DNA of 64,000 bases from Thermoanaerobaculia bacterium. Lineage in GTDB: Bacteria; Acidobacteriota; Thermoanaerobaculia; Multivoradales; J023. Position numbers and translations under genes: made by a program. The DNA lies in assembly GCA_028066595.1 (NCBI GenBank), contig JALCBJ010000004.1:111935-175934 (forward strand). Reading direction: 5' to 3'. Below are positions 8,247 to 17,204 of the stretch, piece by piece; within the stretch, counting starts at the first letter, position 1; every line of letters begins with the position of its first letter. The notes beneath the pieces are model-generated. The model made no database searches and was not told where the DNA came from. It saw only the letters and a list, made by a program, of their open reading frames with translations.

Positions 8247-8878
8247 GTCGTGAGTTCCTTCTCCAAGACCTGGCGCAGGCGTTCGCGACCGCGAGCGATG
8301 CGCGAACGCACGGTGCCGATCCGTATCCTCAGCACGTCGGCGATTTCATCGTAGCTCATGCCCTCGAGATCTCGGAGTACCAGCGCTTCGCGGAACCTCG
8401 GCTTGACCTGAAGCAAGGCTCTCATCACAGTGCGGGCGTCGTCGTTTGCCAACGTCCGATCTTCCGGGCTGCGTGCTCTGTCCTCGAGCTGGACACCACC
8501 CTCTTCGTCCTCCTCCTTGATCGAGCGCATGAACCAGCGCTTTCTGCTGAGCTTGGAGCGGCAGTGGTTGATGGTCACTCTGTAGATCCAGGTCTTGAGT
8601 GCTGAGCGGCCGTTGAAGCGTCCGAGATGGCGATGAATGCGAAGGAAGACTTCCTGAGCCAGGTCCTCCGCCTCCTCGCGGCGACCCACCATGCGCAGAC
8701 ACAGGTTGAAGACCATCTGCACATATTGCCGGTAGACCTCCTCGAAGGCCGACGAATCACCGTAGCGATGCCGTCGGGCTAGGTCCAGATCCGGGGTCGA
8801 GCTCAGCGCTCGGGGATCCGCCGCGGGGCCACTGTTGCTCTCGGCCGTCGAATCAGCACTCAGGGCTTCTTGTTCCAC
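8243..8878 (-). CDS. ECF-family RNA polymerase sigma factor (RpoE-like)
   Basis: The 211-residue protein has sigma region 2 (FEEVYRQYVQMVFNLCLRM, then AEDLAQEVFLRIHRHL and TWIYRVTINHCRSKL) and region 4 (FREALVLRDLEGMSYDEIAD with the helix-turn-helix end VRSRIARGRERL). The start is a GTG at 8878 behind GAGAGGAG. About 45 residues of unstructured, acidic N-terminal extension precede region 2. It is coupled by a 4-base overlap to the anti-sigma gene downstream, and lies 18 bases after a GT39-like gene, so it seems to be co-transcribed with ppk2 and the glycosyltransferase. Confidence 0.95.
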   Translation of the reverse strand: MEQEALSADSTAESNSGPAADPRALSSTPDLDLARRHRYGDSSAFEEVYRQYVQMVFNLCLRMVGRREEAEDLAQEVFLRIHRHLGRFNGRSALKTWIYRVTINHCRSKLSRKRWFMRSIKEEDEEGGVQLEDRARSPEDRTLANDDARTVMRALLQVKPRFREALVLRDLEGMSYDEIADVLRIRIGTVRSRIARGRERLRQVLEKELTT

Positions 8879-8896
8879 GACTCCTCTCGAACAATG

Positions 8897-10468
8897 TCAA
8901 GAAACTGGAGGGCGGCGACTCTCTTCGATTGGACTCCGCCCGGTGGATTCTGGTTCCCGCCGCCTACGAACCAAGTGGCAGGCGGACTCGTTGGCCTTCC
9001 TCACTCGAAACGCGCCCGACTCCACGAGCTGTCCGAATGCGATGTCCTCGAGGCCACGCGTCGCGTGGGGTGGGGGCGCCAGTAGCCAGACCTCGTCATA
9101 GGGCTGCACCAACTCCTCGATAACATCCAAGTCACCGACTTCGTCGAGCACGACGACGGGAGTGTCCGGTTCCAGCTCGGACACTACCTGGCCGGAGAAA
9201 CCGTCGAATCCCGCTCCCGCTCCGACCAAGCTGACCGAAGACACGGGCCCCCCAACTGCAATCGTGGCGGCCAGCTGCGACGGCATCGTGCCCCTGGTTG
9301 CAACTTGGCTCAGCGCGATGAGTTGGAGCGCAAAAAAGGGTACACCCAGGAATCCGAGCTTCGGAAAGCGACCGAGAGAATAGCCGAGCAGCCCCGCGAT
9401 CCCAGGTGCGGCGAGATGAAAGTAGCGAGGCTCGGCCAGGTGTTTGTCAAACGAGAGGTTCAAGACGACTACACCTATCGTCGGAATCAGGGTCCAGGAC
9501 AGGAGCATCCAAAGTAGCGCCGCATCACCCGGTCGACGCAATCGAACACAGGCCAGGACCAGAACGCATGCCAGTACGCCAACTAGGAGCGATCGTAGTG
9601 GATGATACGTGACCCACAGCAGGGTCTCATGGGCGCGCCAAAGGTCGACGAACTGCGTTGCCCAGCCTTGAAACCCCTCGTCTTGCCCTGGGCGTGAGCG
9701 CGACTGTTGAACGACGAACCGCGCCCAAGGTAGCCACGACAGAGCGATCAAGCTGGGAATGACCAGGACCCACAGCTTGGAACGGCGCCAAGACACCCAC
9801 ACGAGAGCTGCTAGAAGGGCACCGACCGGAAAAAGCGCGAGATAGGACGTGAGAAACGCAAGAGCGCAGCACAGCACACAACCCAGGATATGGTGCCAGG
9901 TTCCAGTTTCGGCGGCAGCGGAGACCAAGAACCAAGTCGCAAGGCACACCAAGCAGAACGCTAGCCCGTAAGGCCGTGCAGCTTGGCCCACCACCGCTAC
10001 CCCGGACAGGCTCACTAGAAGCAAGCTCGTACCGACTGGAGCTGGATGCCGAGCTCGGCGGAGCATGGATTGAAACACGATCGCCGCGACAACCATCGTG
10101 AACACGGAAAACAACCGCAAGACGATCAGAGATCGGCCGAAGATCGAGCTCCAAGCCGAGACCACCAAGAAGTAGACCGGCGGATGAACATCGAACCGTC
10201 GCAGATCGCTTACCAGTTGACGAGGCCTCGCGGAACTGCCGAAGACTTGCGACTCCAGCTGACCAGCTGGCACGACACTCCGAGGCCATGCCGGGTCTGG
10301 ATTCCCGGCCGTCAATAAGCGTGTGATCACCTCGTCATGGTAGATCGCCGGATCGATGAGCCCCGGAAGGTGCGCCAGCAGCCCCAGGAGCGCGACCCCG
10401 AGATATGCGGCCCACCGGGTTCTGATCCAGTGTCGGGACGATCTCCGAATGGTGGCGTCGGCGCTCAC
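8897..10468 (-). CDS. Membrane glycosyltransferase, GT39/PMT-like (ArnT superfamily)
   Basis: The 523-residue protein has about ten hydrophobic segments. The first periplasmic loop carries IYHDE, the acidic pair expected of polyprenyl-phosphate-sugar-dependent GT-C enzymes, followed later by FDVHPPVYFLVVSAW, a characteristic PMT_2 loop. Such enzymes move a sugar from a lipid-phosphate donor to protein or lipid on the outer side of the inner membrane (family knowledge); the acceptor here is unknown. It starts 5 bases after the ppk2-like gene and ends 18 bases before the ECF sigma gene, in one tight minus-strand run. Confidence 0.85.
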   Translation of the reverse strand: MSADATIRRSSRHWIRTRWAAYLGVALLGLLAHLPGLIDPAIYHDEVITRLLTAGNPDPAWPRSVVPAGQLESQVFGSSARPRQLVSDLRRFDVHPPVYFLVVSAWSSIFGRSLIVLRLFSVFTMVVAAIVFQSMLRRARHPAPVGTSLLLVSLSGVAVVGQAARPYGLAFCLVCLATWFLVSAAAETGTWHHILGCVLCCALAFLTSYLALFPVGALLAALVWVSWRRSKLWVLVIPSLIALSWLPWARFVVQQSRSRPGQDEGFQGWATQFVDLWRAHETLLWVTYHPLRSLLVGVLACVLVLACVRLRRPGDAALLWMLLSWTLIPTIGVVVLNLSFDKHLAEPRYFHLAAPGIAGLLGYSLGRFPKLGFLGVPFFALQLIALSQVATRGTMPSQLAATIAVGGPVSSVSLVGAGAGFDGFSGQVVSELEPDTPVVVLDEVGDLDVIEELVQPYDEVWLLAPPPHATRGLEDIAFGQLVESGAFRVRKANESACHLVRRRREPESTGRSPIEESRRPPVS

Positions 10469-10473
10469 CGTCC

Positions 10474-11400
10474 CTATTCGGTCTCCAGCTGCCGACGCAT
10501 CTCGTCGAAGTGCGCCCGCTCGTCAGGATCGGGCTCGGGATATCGGAGCCCCAGGGAGCGCAGCGTACCGGCGACGATCTGCGCCACGGTGAGGCGCAGA
10601 AATGGCTTGTTGTCGGCAGGAACCGCGTACCAAGGCGCCCAAGGTCGTGAGGTGGCCCGAAGCGCGTCCTGATACGCCTGTTGATAGGCGTCCCAGAATC
10701 CACGCTCGTGTACGTCTCCTGTGGCGAATTTCCAATTCTTCTCGGGCTCGTCGAGCCGCGAAAGAAACCTCCGACGCTGTGCTTCCTTCGACACGTGTAG
10801 GAAGAACTTCACGACCGCGGTGCCGTTTCTCACGAGATGTTGCTCGTGATCGCGAATGGACTCGTAGCGGTGCTCCCATATCGCATCCCGATCGACGTCG
10901 GCAGGTAACCGCTGGCCGTCGAGGTACTCGGGATGCACTTTCACCACCAAGGTCTCTTCGTAGTACGAACGGTTGAAGACACCGATCCGCCCACGCTCGG
11001 GCAGTCGCCTCGCCGTGCGCCAGAGAAAGTCATGGTCCAGCTCCTCGGCCGACGGCTTCTTGAAAGAAGCCACTTGGAATCCGGTGGGGTTGACGCCGGA
11101 GAAGACATTGCGGATGGTGCTGTCCTTGCCGGCGGCGTCCATGGCCTGGAAGATCAGCAGCACGGCGTGATGGTCGTGGGCATAGAGCACGCGTTGGAGG
11201 TCCGACAGCTCGTCGACTACCTCTCTGAGCTCAGCCTTCAGGTGCTTCTTGTCGGGCACCCCGGTAGGTGGCACCGTAGGCGCCTCGGCGATACGGAAAC
11301 CGCCGTCGAAGGAAACTAGGTAGGGGCTGGGAAACGGTTCTCTGATGGAAGTCACAGCCGAAGCGTATCGCGCTCGGCTACGGATCGTACGCTGCCTCAT
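10474..11400 (-). CDS. ppk2: Polyphosphate:nucleotide phosphotransferase, PPK2 family
   Basis: The 308-residue protein has the PPK2 P-loop QAMDAAGKDS (about residues 85-94), the lid/Walker region RIGVFNRSYYEE, and conserved NVFSGVNPTGFQVASFKKP and NWKFATGD. It moves phosphate between polyphosphate and nucleoside mono- or diphosphates; the single domain and motif set resemble the PPK2 polyP:nucleotide kinases often called class III, but the subclass needs alignment. Start choice is uncertain: a GTG at 11355 would remove an arginine-rich leader. It is the first gene of the ppk2, GT39, ECF sigma, anti-sigma run. Ppx and CHAD genes at the right end of the window also act on polyphosphate. Confidence 0.93.
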   Translation of the reverse strand: MRQRTIRSRARYASAVTSIREPFPSPYLVSFDGGFRIAEAPTVPPTGVPDKKHLKAELREVVDELSDLQRVLYAHDHHAVLLIFQAMDAAGKDSTIRNVFSGVNPTGFQVASFKKPSAEELDHDFLWRTARRLPERGRIGVFNRSYYEETLVVKVHPEYLDGQRLPADVDRDAIWEHRYESIRDHEQHLVRNGTAVVKFFLHVSKEAQRRRFLSRLDEPEKNWKFATGDVHERGFWDAYQQAYQDALRATSRPWAPWYAVPADNKPFLRLTVAQIVAGTLRSLGLRYPEPDPDERAHFDEMRRQLETE

Positions 11401-11521
11401 GCCTGCGCGCGCTCAGGAAGTCACACGGCGGCCTCAGACGGGATCTCCTGGTGCCTCCGTGCAGGCACGAGCTGACGCATTCGCGCGTTGAGACAGACCT
11501 GCGAGGTATGCTGCGTCGGTC

Positions 11522-12361
11522 GTGAACGAACCGCATTCCCAGTCTTCTGCCCCTTCATCCTCCGCCGCCGCGGACGCGATCCGGGTCCTCTTCGTGGGCG
11601 ATGTCGTCGGCCGGCCCGGCCGTCGCTGCGTCCAACGGATGCTCCGCGATCTCATCGCCGAGCGCCACATCGACTACGTGATCGTCAACGTGGAGAACGC
11701 CGCCGGCGGTATGGGCGTGACACCGGACGTGGTCCGGGAGTTCGACGCGCTCCCCATCGACTGCTACTCGTCGGGCAATCACATCTGGGACAAGAAGGAA
11801 GGTCTGCCACTTCTCGACAAGCATCCGAAACTGCTGCGTCCCGCCAACTATCCGGAAGGCAACCCAGGGCGAGGCCTACACGTGGGCGAGACGACATCGG
11901 GCGTGAAGGTGGCGACGATCAATCTCGAAGGTCGCGTCTTCATGAAGGATCTCGACAGCCCCTTCGAGATCGCCGACCGGCTGATCGAGTCCCTCGATGA
12001 CGATGTGAAGATCGTCCTCGTCGACCTCCACGCGGAAGCCACGTCGGAGAAGCAGGCCATGGCCTACTACCTCGACGGCCGCGCCACGGCGGTCCTCGGC
12101 ACTCACACTCACGTACCGACCGCAGACGAACGGGTCCTGCGAGGCGGCACCGCCCTGATCACCGACGTAGGCATGACCGGCCCGTACGACGGAATCATCG
12201 GTTTCCAACATGCGGAAGTCCTGGAGCGCTTCAAGACACAGCTCAACGTCCGCCTCAACGTCGCCAAGAGAGACGTCCGGCTGGCAGGGGCCGTCGTCAC
12301 CGCAGGCCTGGACGGAAAAGCGCGTTCGATCGAGCGGTTGCTACTCCCGATGCCGGAGTGA
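11522..12361 (+). CDS. TIGR00282-type metallophosphoesterase (YmdB family)
   Basis: The 279-residue protein uses a GTG start. Metal ligands typical of YmdB are present: FVGDVVGRPGR (Asp), IVNVENAAGG (Asn-Glu-Asn), SSGNHIWDKKE (Asn-His), VDLHAEATSEK (His) and GTHTHVPTAD (His-x-His). Family members have cyclic-nucleotide phosphodiesterase activity on 2',3'- and 3',5'-cNMPs and affect RNA turnover and developmental choices (known for Bacillus). It is a cytoplasmic, stand-alone gene divergent from ppk2, with ~120 bases between them; its stop is two bases before the convergent PQQ-propeller gene. Confidence 0.93.
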   Translation: MNEPHSQSSAPSSSAAADAIRVLFVGDVVGRPGRRCVQRMLRDLIAERHIDYVIVNVENAAGGMGVTPDVVREFDALPIDCYSSGNHIWDKKEGLPLLDKHPKLLRPANYPEGNPGRGLHVGETTSGVKVATINLEGRVFMKDLDSPFEIADRLIESLDDDVKIVLVDLHAEATSEKQAMAYYLDGRATAVLGTHTHVPTADERVLRGGTALITDVGMTGPYDGIIGFQHAEVLERFKTQLNVRLNVAKRDVRLAGAVVTAGLDGKARSIERLLLPMPE

Positions 12362-12363
12362 GA

Positions 12364-13776
12364 TCACCGCGACGCGGCAGAACCTTCCGAAGCGCTCGCC
12401 GTTTGGCCGATGGCGTAAAGGTGCTCGCGCCCACGCAGGTAGATGCGGTCACCGACGAGGACGGGCGTCGCGTCGAATCGGTCGTCGAGCTCGTTGGTGG
12501 CCAGGAGCTCGTACTCTCCTCCCGCCTTCAGCACCGCGGTCTTGCCCTCACGGCTGAGAATGTAGATCCGTCCGGCGGCTGCCACCGGAGACGACCAGAC
12601 GTTGTCCAGTGGCTCGATTCGAGTCTGGTAGACCTCTCCGCCGGTGTGGGCGTCCACGCAAGTCCAGATGTTCTTGTAGTGCTTAAGGAAGCAGACCTGA
12701 CTGCTCGCGAGAACCAGCGACGGCACGTAGGGCGTGTCGCGGTCACGGCTCCAGAGCACGGCGGCGCTCCTTTTGCCTCCCTCTTCCGAGCCGTCCTGTA
12801 ACGCGCCCTTCGCCTTTGCCAGGTCCACTGCCTGGAGCTTGTTGCCGCGGAATCCGCTGGCCAAAAAAGCTACGCCGTCCTGCACCGGCGGCGATGGAAT
12901 GATGTTGGTGGTCATTCCAGCGAGGCTCCACAGTTCCTCACCCGTCGCCAAATCGTAGCCGCGGCTCCTGCCGGTTCCCGGCAGGACGATCTGCGCCTTG
13001 TCACCGACCTCCACCACGGTCGGCGTGGCCCACGACGTCGGCTCGCCGGGACGCTCCACGCGCCAGATCTCCTCGCCGGAGGCAGCGTCGAGCACGACGA
13101 GGAAGCTGTCACCTTCGTGATCCCAAGGCACCACGAGCTTGCCCTCGTGAAGAGCTGGGGAGGCTCCTTCGCCGAAGGCGTTGCGTGTGGTTTGGTCGCC
13201 CAAGTCCACTTCCCAGATCAGCTCGCCGTCGATCGTGGTGGCATAGGTACCGTTGGATCCGAAGTGAGCATAGATCCGTTCGCCGTCGGTGACGGGTGAG
13301 GCCGACGCCCACGACGAGTCGATGTAGTGAGCCTCGTGTGGGACCGCTGTGCGCACGGCACGCCGCCACAGCTCGGAGCCGTCGTCCGTCGACAGCGCCA
13401 TCACCACGAACGACTGTCCCACGGGTTCCACTGCCGGAGGCCATTCACTGTTATCCCGCTTCTCCTGGGCAGCTCGCTGGCTGGAGGCCATGGCAGCCTC
13501 GTCTTCGGCGACCGTCGTCATCAGGAAGATTCGATCGCCCCAGACCGCGGGCGTAGCGAGAGCATTGCCCGGAACCTTGACCTTCCACAGCACATTCTTC
13601 GTTTCACTCCACTCCGCCGGCGGATCGGCGTGGGGCGCCACCGCTGTCGACAGCGGCCCACGCCAAGTCGGCCAGTTCTGCATCGCCTCGTCGTCGCAGA
13701 CTGCGGGACGTCCAGTCGCGATACCGAGTACGGTGAACAGCACGAATCCTGCGAGGCAAGGCGATCGACGGGACAT
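12364..13776 (-). CDS. Secreted PQQ-type beta-propeller repeat protein
   Basis: The ATG at 13776 has GGAGG six bases upstream and is followed by a signal peptide (CLAGFVLFTVLGIATG), so 470 residues are encoded; longer in-frame starts add non-signal sequence. Blades are marked by repeated G-x-x-L/I-W motifs (DGSELWRRAV, DGELIWEVDL, SGEEIWRVE, TGEELWSLAG) and WPTWRGPLS near the mature N-terminus, the BamB/PQQ-dehydrogenase-like propeller with no dehydrogenase cofactor residues evident. It is exported to the periplasm or surface. A second, membrane-anchored member of the same family is at 17205-18890. Function unknown; a scaffold role is possible. Confidence 0.9.
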   Translation of the reverse strand: MSRRSPCLAGFVLFTVLGIATGRPAVCDDEAMQNWPTWRGPLSTAVAPHADPPAEWSETKNVLWKVKVPGNALATPAVWGDRIFLMTTVAEDEAAMASSQRAAQEKRDNSEWPPAVEPVGQSFVVMALSTDDGSELWRRAVRTAVPHEAHYIDSSWASASPVTDGERIYAHFGSNGTYATTIDGELIWEVDLGDQTTRNAFGEGASPALHEGKLVVPWDHEGDSFLVVLDAASGEEIWRVERPGEPTSWATPTVVEVGDKAQIVLPGTGRSRGYDLATGEELWSLAGMTTNIIPSPPVQDGVAFLASGFRGNKLQAVDLAKAKGALQDGSEEGGKRSAAVLWSRDRDTPYVPSLVLASSQVCFLKHYKNIWTCVDAHTGGEVYQTRIEPLDNVWSSPVAAAGRIYILSREGKTAVLKAGGEYELLATNELDDRFDATPVLVGDRIYLRGREHLYAIGQTASASEGSAASR

Positions 13777-14101
13777 ATCGGCCTCCGGGGGGTTCTGGTG
13801 ACTCGAGCTCGCTCGGGGAGGAGCTGGTCTAGAAGCGTGCTCGAGAAAGGGACGCTGGTGGGACGAAACGGATGCGTCTCTCATTGTAGACGTCCGAGCT
13901 GAGACTACGCGGGAGCAGGCTGCTCTCGGGTTACGGGCCACCCCACCGGTACGGTTCAGCCCCAAGTACGAAGCACTGGGTCGCAGATGGCAGTCCCGGG
14001 CCGACGACCGGCGTCGTCCACCGCGCGTGACGTCCCTTTCGCCTCACTGCGAATCTCGAGGACGGTATCCTAGGAACATCCACAGCCCAGCGGAGAAAAA
14101 A
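13777..14101. other. Divergent intergenic region
   Basis: This 325-base gap separates the starts of the minus-strand PQQ-propeller gene (13776) and the plus-strand VWFA gene (14102), so it must hold both promoters and leaders. It includes the GGAGG site for the propeller gene (near 13784). I see no credible small gene or long inverted repeat. Confidence 0.55.
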
Positions 14102-15901
14102 ATGGTCGCTACACGATCCTTCCTACGTTCGTCGTGCACCCATCGCGCTGTCCGTTCCCTGGCGTTTCTCGCTGTCGTCGCGATCGGGACATGTCTCACC
14201 TTCGATGCCAGCCTCGCCCAGGATGGAGACACGCCGACACCGGAGATCCACTCCCTAGATCTCTCCGAGGCCATCGAGGTCGTAGAGATCCAGCTGGAGG
14301 TCCTGGTGACGGATCGGCGAGGCCGCGTGGTCGACGGTCTATCGTCGGAAGACTTCGACGTCAGGATCGGCGGCGGCGAGGCCGAGGTGTTGGCCGTCGA
14401 TCGGGTTGGAGGCCCCACGGCCGACTCCCCGCGTCGGTCGTCCCGCCGCACGGTTTCTCGCTCGGCAAGGTCGGGGGACGGTGGGTTGGCACTCGCCGTG
14501 TTCGTCGACCAACTGCATATCAGCCCGGCCTCGAGCTGGCGCGTCCTGAGTCAGGTCGTCGAGTTTTTGAAAGACGAGCTGCGGACGGGCGATCGCGTGA
14601 TGGTCGCTACCTACGACGGGTCCACCAAGGTGAAGCTGCCCTTCACGGACGATCTGCGCCATGTCAAGGAATCTCTGGTAGAGATCGGCCAGATCCAGTC
14701 GCGGCGTCTGGCCGTCGACGAAGAGGTCCGCACCATGCAGCAGATTCAAGAGCTGCAGGAGATGAACTTCCAGGGCAACCGTGGTCAGCCGTGCGTCAAC
14801 CTGGAACCGGTCGCCATCGGCTATGCCACGGCGGCTCACCGTCAGACTCTGGCCGCGATCTCCTCGCTCGAGTACTTTGTCGACTCGTTGGCCGGCCTTC
14901 CCGGACGCAAGGCCGTCCTCCACGTCAGCGATGGTCTGCCACTGATCCCGGGCCGCGGACCCTACGAGTACATCATCGAGCTATGCGGCGGTCTCGAAGG
15001 TGCCGCCCGCGGCGTAGAGAACCGATTCGACTACGGGACCGATGTCTACGACCACACTGACATCAACAAGATGCGTCTCGACATGATGCGCTACGACACC
15101 ACCGAGCAGTGGTACCAGCTGGCGGCCCGGGCCAATCGCAACAACGTGACCTTCTATCCTCTCCAGGCATCGGGTCTGCGCGACTCCTCGTTCGGCGGCG
15201 TCACCACCCAGACCCGGGGCGCGTCGAGTGTGGTGGACCTCGGCCGTGGTCTGAATCAACAAGACTCTCTGGTACTGCTGGCCACGGAAACCGGCGGTCG
15301 CGCTATTCTTCACCAGAACCGTGTGGGCGACGCTTTGGGACGCATGTCAGGCGAGCTACGCGACTACTATCTACTCTCCGTTCGTGGCCAGGGCGGCCGG
15401 GCGGGTGACGTACGGAAGGTCTCGGTGGAGGTAGATCGACCCGGGGTCGAGGTCCGTCATCGCCGTAGCCTGCGCATCCAAAGCCGACATCAGCAAGTAG
15501 CCGACCGCGTCCTCACGACGACCCTGCACGTCGCCACCGACAACTCCATGGGGCTGTCGGCTGAATTCGCCGGCCAGGAGCAGACTTCCGGCGATCGTCG
15601 CAGCGTGCGCCTCAAGCTCCAGATCCCGCTTTCTTCACTGACCCTCTTGCCGGCCGCACCGGACCAACCGTCACAAGGCCGGTTCACCGTCTTCCTCGCC
15701 GCCGCCGATCTCGAAGGACGCACCACTCCGGTGCGGACTTCGACTGTGCCAGTCACCGTTCGCCCGGGAGACGAGACGCTCGAGACCTACACGTTCGAGG
15801 TGGAGATGGAGATGCGGGACGGCCAACACGTCGTGGGCTTCGGCGTGCTGGACGAAATCGGCGGCGAGACTTCGTACCTGCGTCAGGTGGTCGGAGGCTG
15901 A
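14102..15901 (+). CDS. Secreted VWFA-related protein (acidobacterial VWFA family)
   Basis: The ATG at 14102 follows a purine-rich GGAG-type site and opens with a signal peptide ending near SLAQ; 599 residues. An N-terminal beta domain (VEIQLEVLVTDRRGRVVDGLSSEDFDV) is followed by a von Willebrand A domain (LALAVFVDQLHIS, then TGDRVMVATYD), and a C-terminal beta-rich part. This order is that of the VWFA-related family expanded in Acidobacteria. The MIDAS is imperfect (FVDQLHIS in place of DxSxS), so metal-dependent adhesion may be lost. It is a stand-alone gene; function unknown beyond likely surface or periplasmic binding. Confidence 0.9.
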   Translation: MVATRSFLRSSCTHRAVRSLAFLAVVAIGTCLTFDASLAQDGDTPTPEIHSLDLSEAIEVVEIQLEVLVTDRRGRVVDGLSSEDFDVRIGGGEAEVLAVDRVGGPTADSPRRSSRRTVSRSARSGDGGLALAVFVDQLHISPASSWRVLSQVVEFLKDELRTGDRVMVATYDGSTKVKLPFTDDLRHVKESLVEIGQIQSRRLAVDEEVRTMQQIQELQEMNFQGNRGQPCVNLEPVAIGYATAAHRQTLAAISSLEYFVDSLAGLPGRKAVLHVSDGLPLIPGRGPYEYIIELCGGLEGAARGVENRFDYGTDVYDHTDINKMRLDMMRYDTTEQWYQLAARANRNNVTFYPLQASGLRDSSFGGVTTQTRGASSVVDLGRGLNQQDSLVLLATETGGRAILHQNRVGDALGRMSGELRDYYLLSVRGQGGRAGDVRKVSVEVDRPGVEVRHRRSLRIQSRHQQVADRVLTTTLHVATDNSMGLSAEFAGQEQTSGDRRSVRLKLQIPLSSLTLLPAAPDQPSQGRFTVFLAAADLEGRTTPVRTSTVPVTVRPGDETLETYTFEVEMEMRDGQHVVGFGVLDEIGGETSYLRQVVGG

Positions 15902-16332
15902 ACGCGGATTCGATCCACCACCGTTTTCAAAGCCGCGACGAGCTACAGCAGACCATCCCCTGACGCTTCGGGAGCTCGCTCCCTGGCCGGTGTGGATAGG
16001 GATCCCCCAGCCCGCCGTCCGCATCGACCGTCACACGCTCGGGGCTCCAGCTGGAAGGGGGCCTCGCCGGTCCCCGTATCCGTATCATTTCATCGTGCAT
16101 CGAGTCGTCGCACGCCGAGCTCACACGGTATCCTGGGCGCCATGTACCCTTGCATCGCGCTCTTCCTCCGGCCCGCCATGCTGCTCGTCCGCAGCCCCTT
16201 GCGGCCCACAGCATGCATGAAATCGACTCCGGACACGGCACTGTGGAGCCCGGGGTTTTGGTGTGCGACCGTGCCCGGGCCCGCGGAGTGGAGCGGTGAC
16301 AGCACCTCCGGCGCGGAGGGCAAGCTGAGGCA
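15902..16332. other. Intergenic region, no gene recognised
   Basis: No frame in these 431 bases looks like a recognisable protein. An 11-bp direct repeat (GTGACAGCACC) occurs at 16296-16306 and again at 16333-16343, where the second copy includes the GTG start of the methyltransferase. The gap may hold an eroded gene or a promoter region; I cannot decide. Confidence 0.45.
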
Positions 16333-17019
16333 GTGACAGCACCACGGCCACAGCGAAGATACCGGCTGGACTTTCGCCGCCTCCTCGTGGCGGAGCGCCC
16401 GCGTTCGGTGCTCGACGTCGGCTGCGGCACGGGTTCACTCATTCGCTGGCTGCAAGAGGGTGGTATCGCGGCCGAAGGCGTCGAGGCCGATGCCGGTTTC
16501 GTCGAGCAACTGCGCGCGGACGGCTACGTCGCGCACCAGGTCGACGGCGAAAGGCTACCGTTTGCCGATGATGCGTTCGACATCGTTGCGTCGGAGTTCA
16601 CGGCGCATCACTTTGCGCACCCCACCGTGCACCTCGCGGAGGCGTTGCGCGTTGCGAAGCTCGCAGTGTGGTTGCTCGACGCTTGGTATGACACGAGTGT
16701 CGAGTCGCAGCGACGCACGCTGCGTTGGGACAGCTGGTGCAAGCGAATCGATCGGCGGCAGGGCAAGGTGCACAACGAGGTGCTCTCCGCGGCGGACTTC
16801 CTCGCAGCGCTGCCGGGGGTCGCGCCGGAACGTGTCGAGTTTCGCCACTGGCTGCATCTCGCGCCGATCGATCTGGCGTGGTTCGATGACGAGACCGCGG
16901 CGCACCTCGACGCGGCGGCGCCGGCAGAACGCGACGAGCTCGTCGAGATCCGGCGTGAGCTCATCGAGCACGGCATGACCGACGACGGAGCGATCGTGGT
17001 GCGAATCGACTGCGGCTAG
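16333..17019 (+). CDS. Class I SAM-dependent methyltransferase
   Basis: The 228-residue protein has motif I VLDVGCGTGS (26-35), an acidic residue after strand two (GVEADAGF), and a Methyltransf_11-type segment GERLPFADDAFDIVASEF with a histidine pair (AHHFAH) after it. It should be a cytosolic small-molecule methyltransferase; the substrate is not evident. The start is a GTG without a strong ribosome site. It faces the PQQ-propeller gene convergently and has no operon partners. Its flanks are non-coding on both sides, which would fit a late insertion, but this is inference. Confidence 0.85.
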   Translation: MTAPRPQRRYRLDFRRLLVAERPRSVLDVGCGTGSLIRWLQEGGIAAEGVEADAGFVEQLRADGYVAHQVDGERLPFADDAFDIVASEFTAHHFAHPTVHLAEALRVAKLAVWLLDAWYDTSVESQRRTLRWDSWCKRIDRRQGKVHNEVLSAADFLAALPGVAPERVEFRHWLHLAPIDLAWFDDETAAHLDAAAPAERDELVEIRRELIEHGMTDDGAIVVRIDCG

Positions 17020-17204
17020 TCCGAATGCAGGTCGAGACTCGCACTCCGGGTCGGAGGGCGAACGTGAACTCGATCCACACCGTCGTCGAAGCCTCGGTGG
17101 GCGACAGCGAAACCAGCCACTGACGATCCGAGAGCCCGCTGCCCTTCCAATCCGTGGTCCGAGCTCGCCAGCAGATGGACGGTTCGCTGCAACCGCGACC
17201 CTGG

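Noticed and set aside
12364-13776. A PQQ-dependent alcohol dehydrogenase
   Set aside because: Propeller blades are present, but cofactor-binding and catalytic residues such as the adjacent cysteine pair and the metal-binding Asp/Glu/Asn set are not recognisable.
16142-16336. A short plus-strand frame with cysteines and hydrophobic residues before the methyltransferase
   Set aside because: No ribosome site and no recognisable signal peptide or domain.
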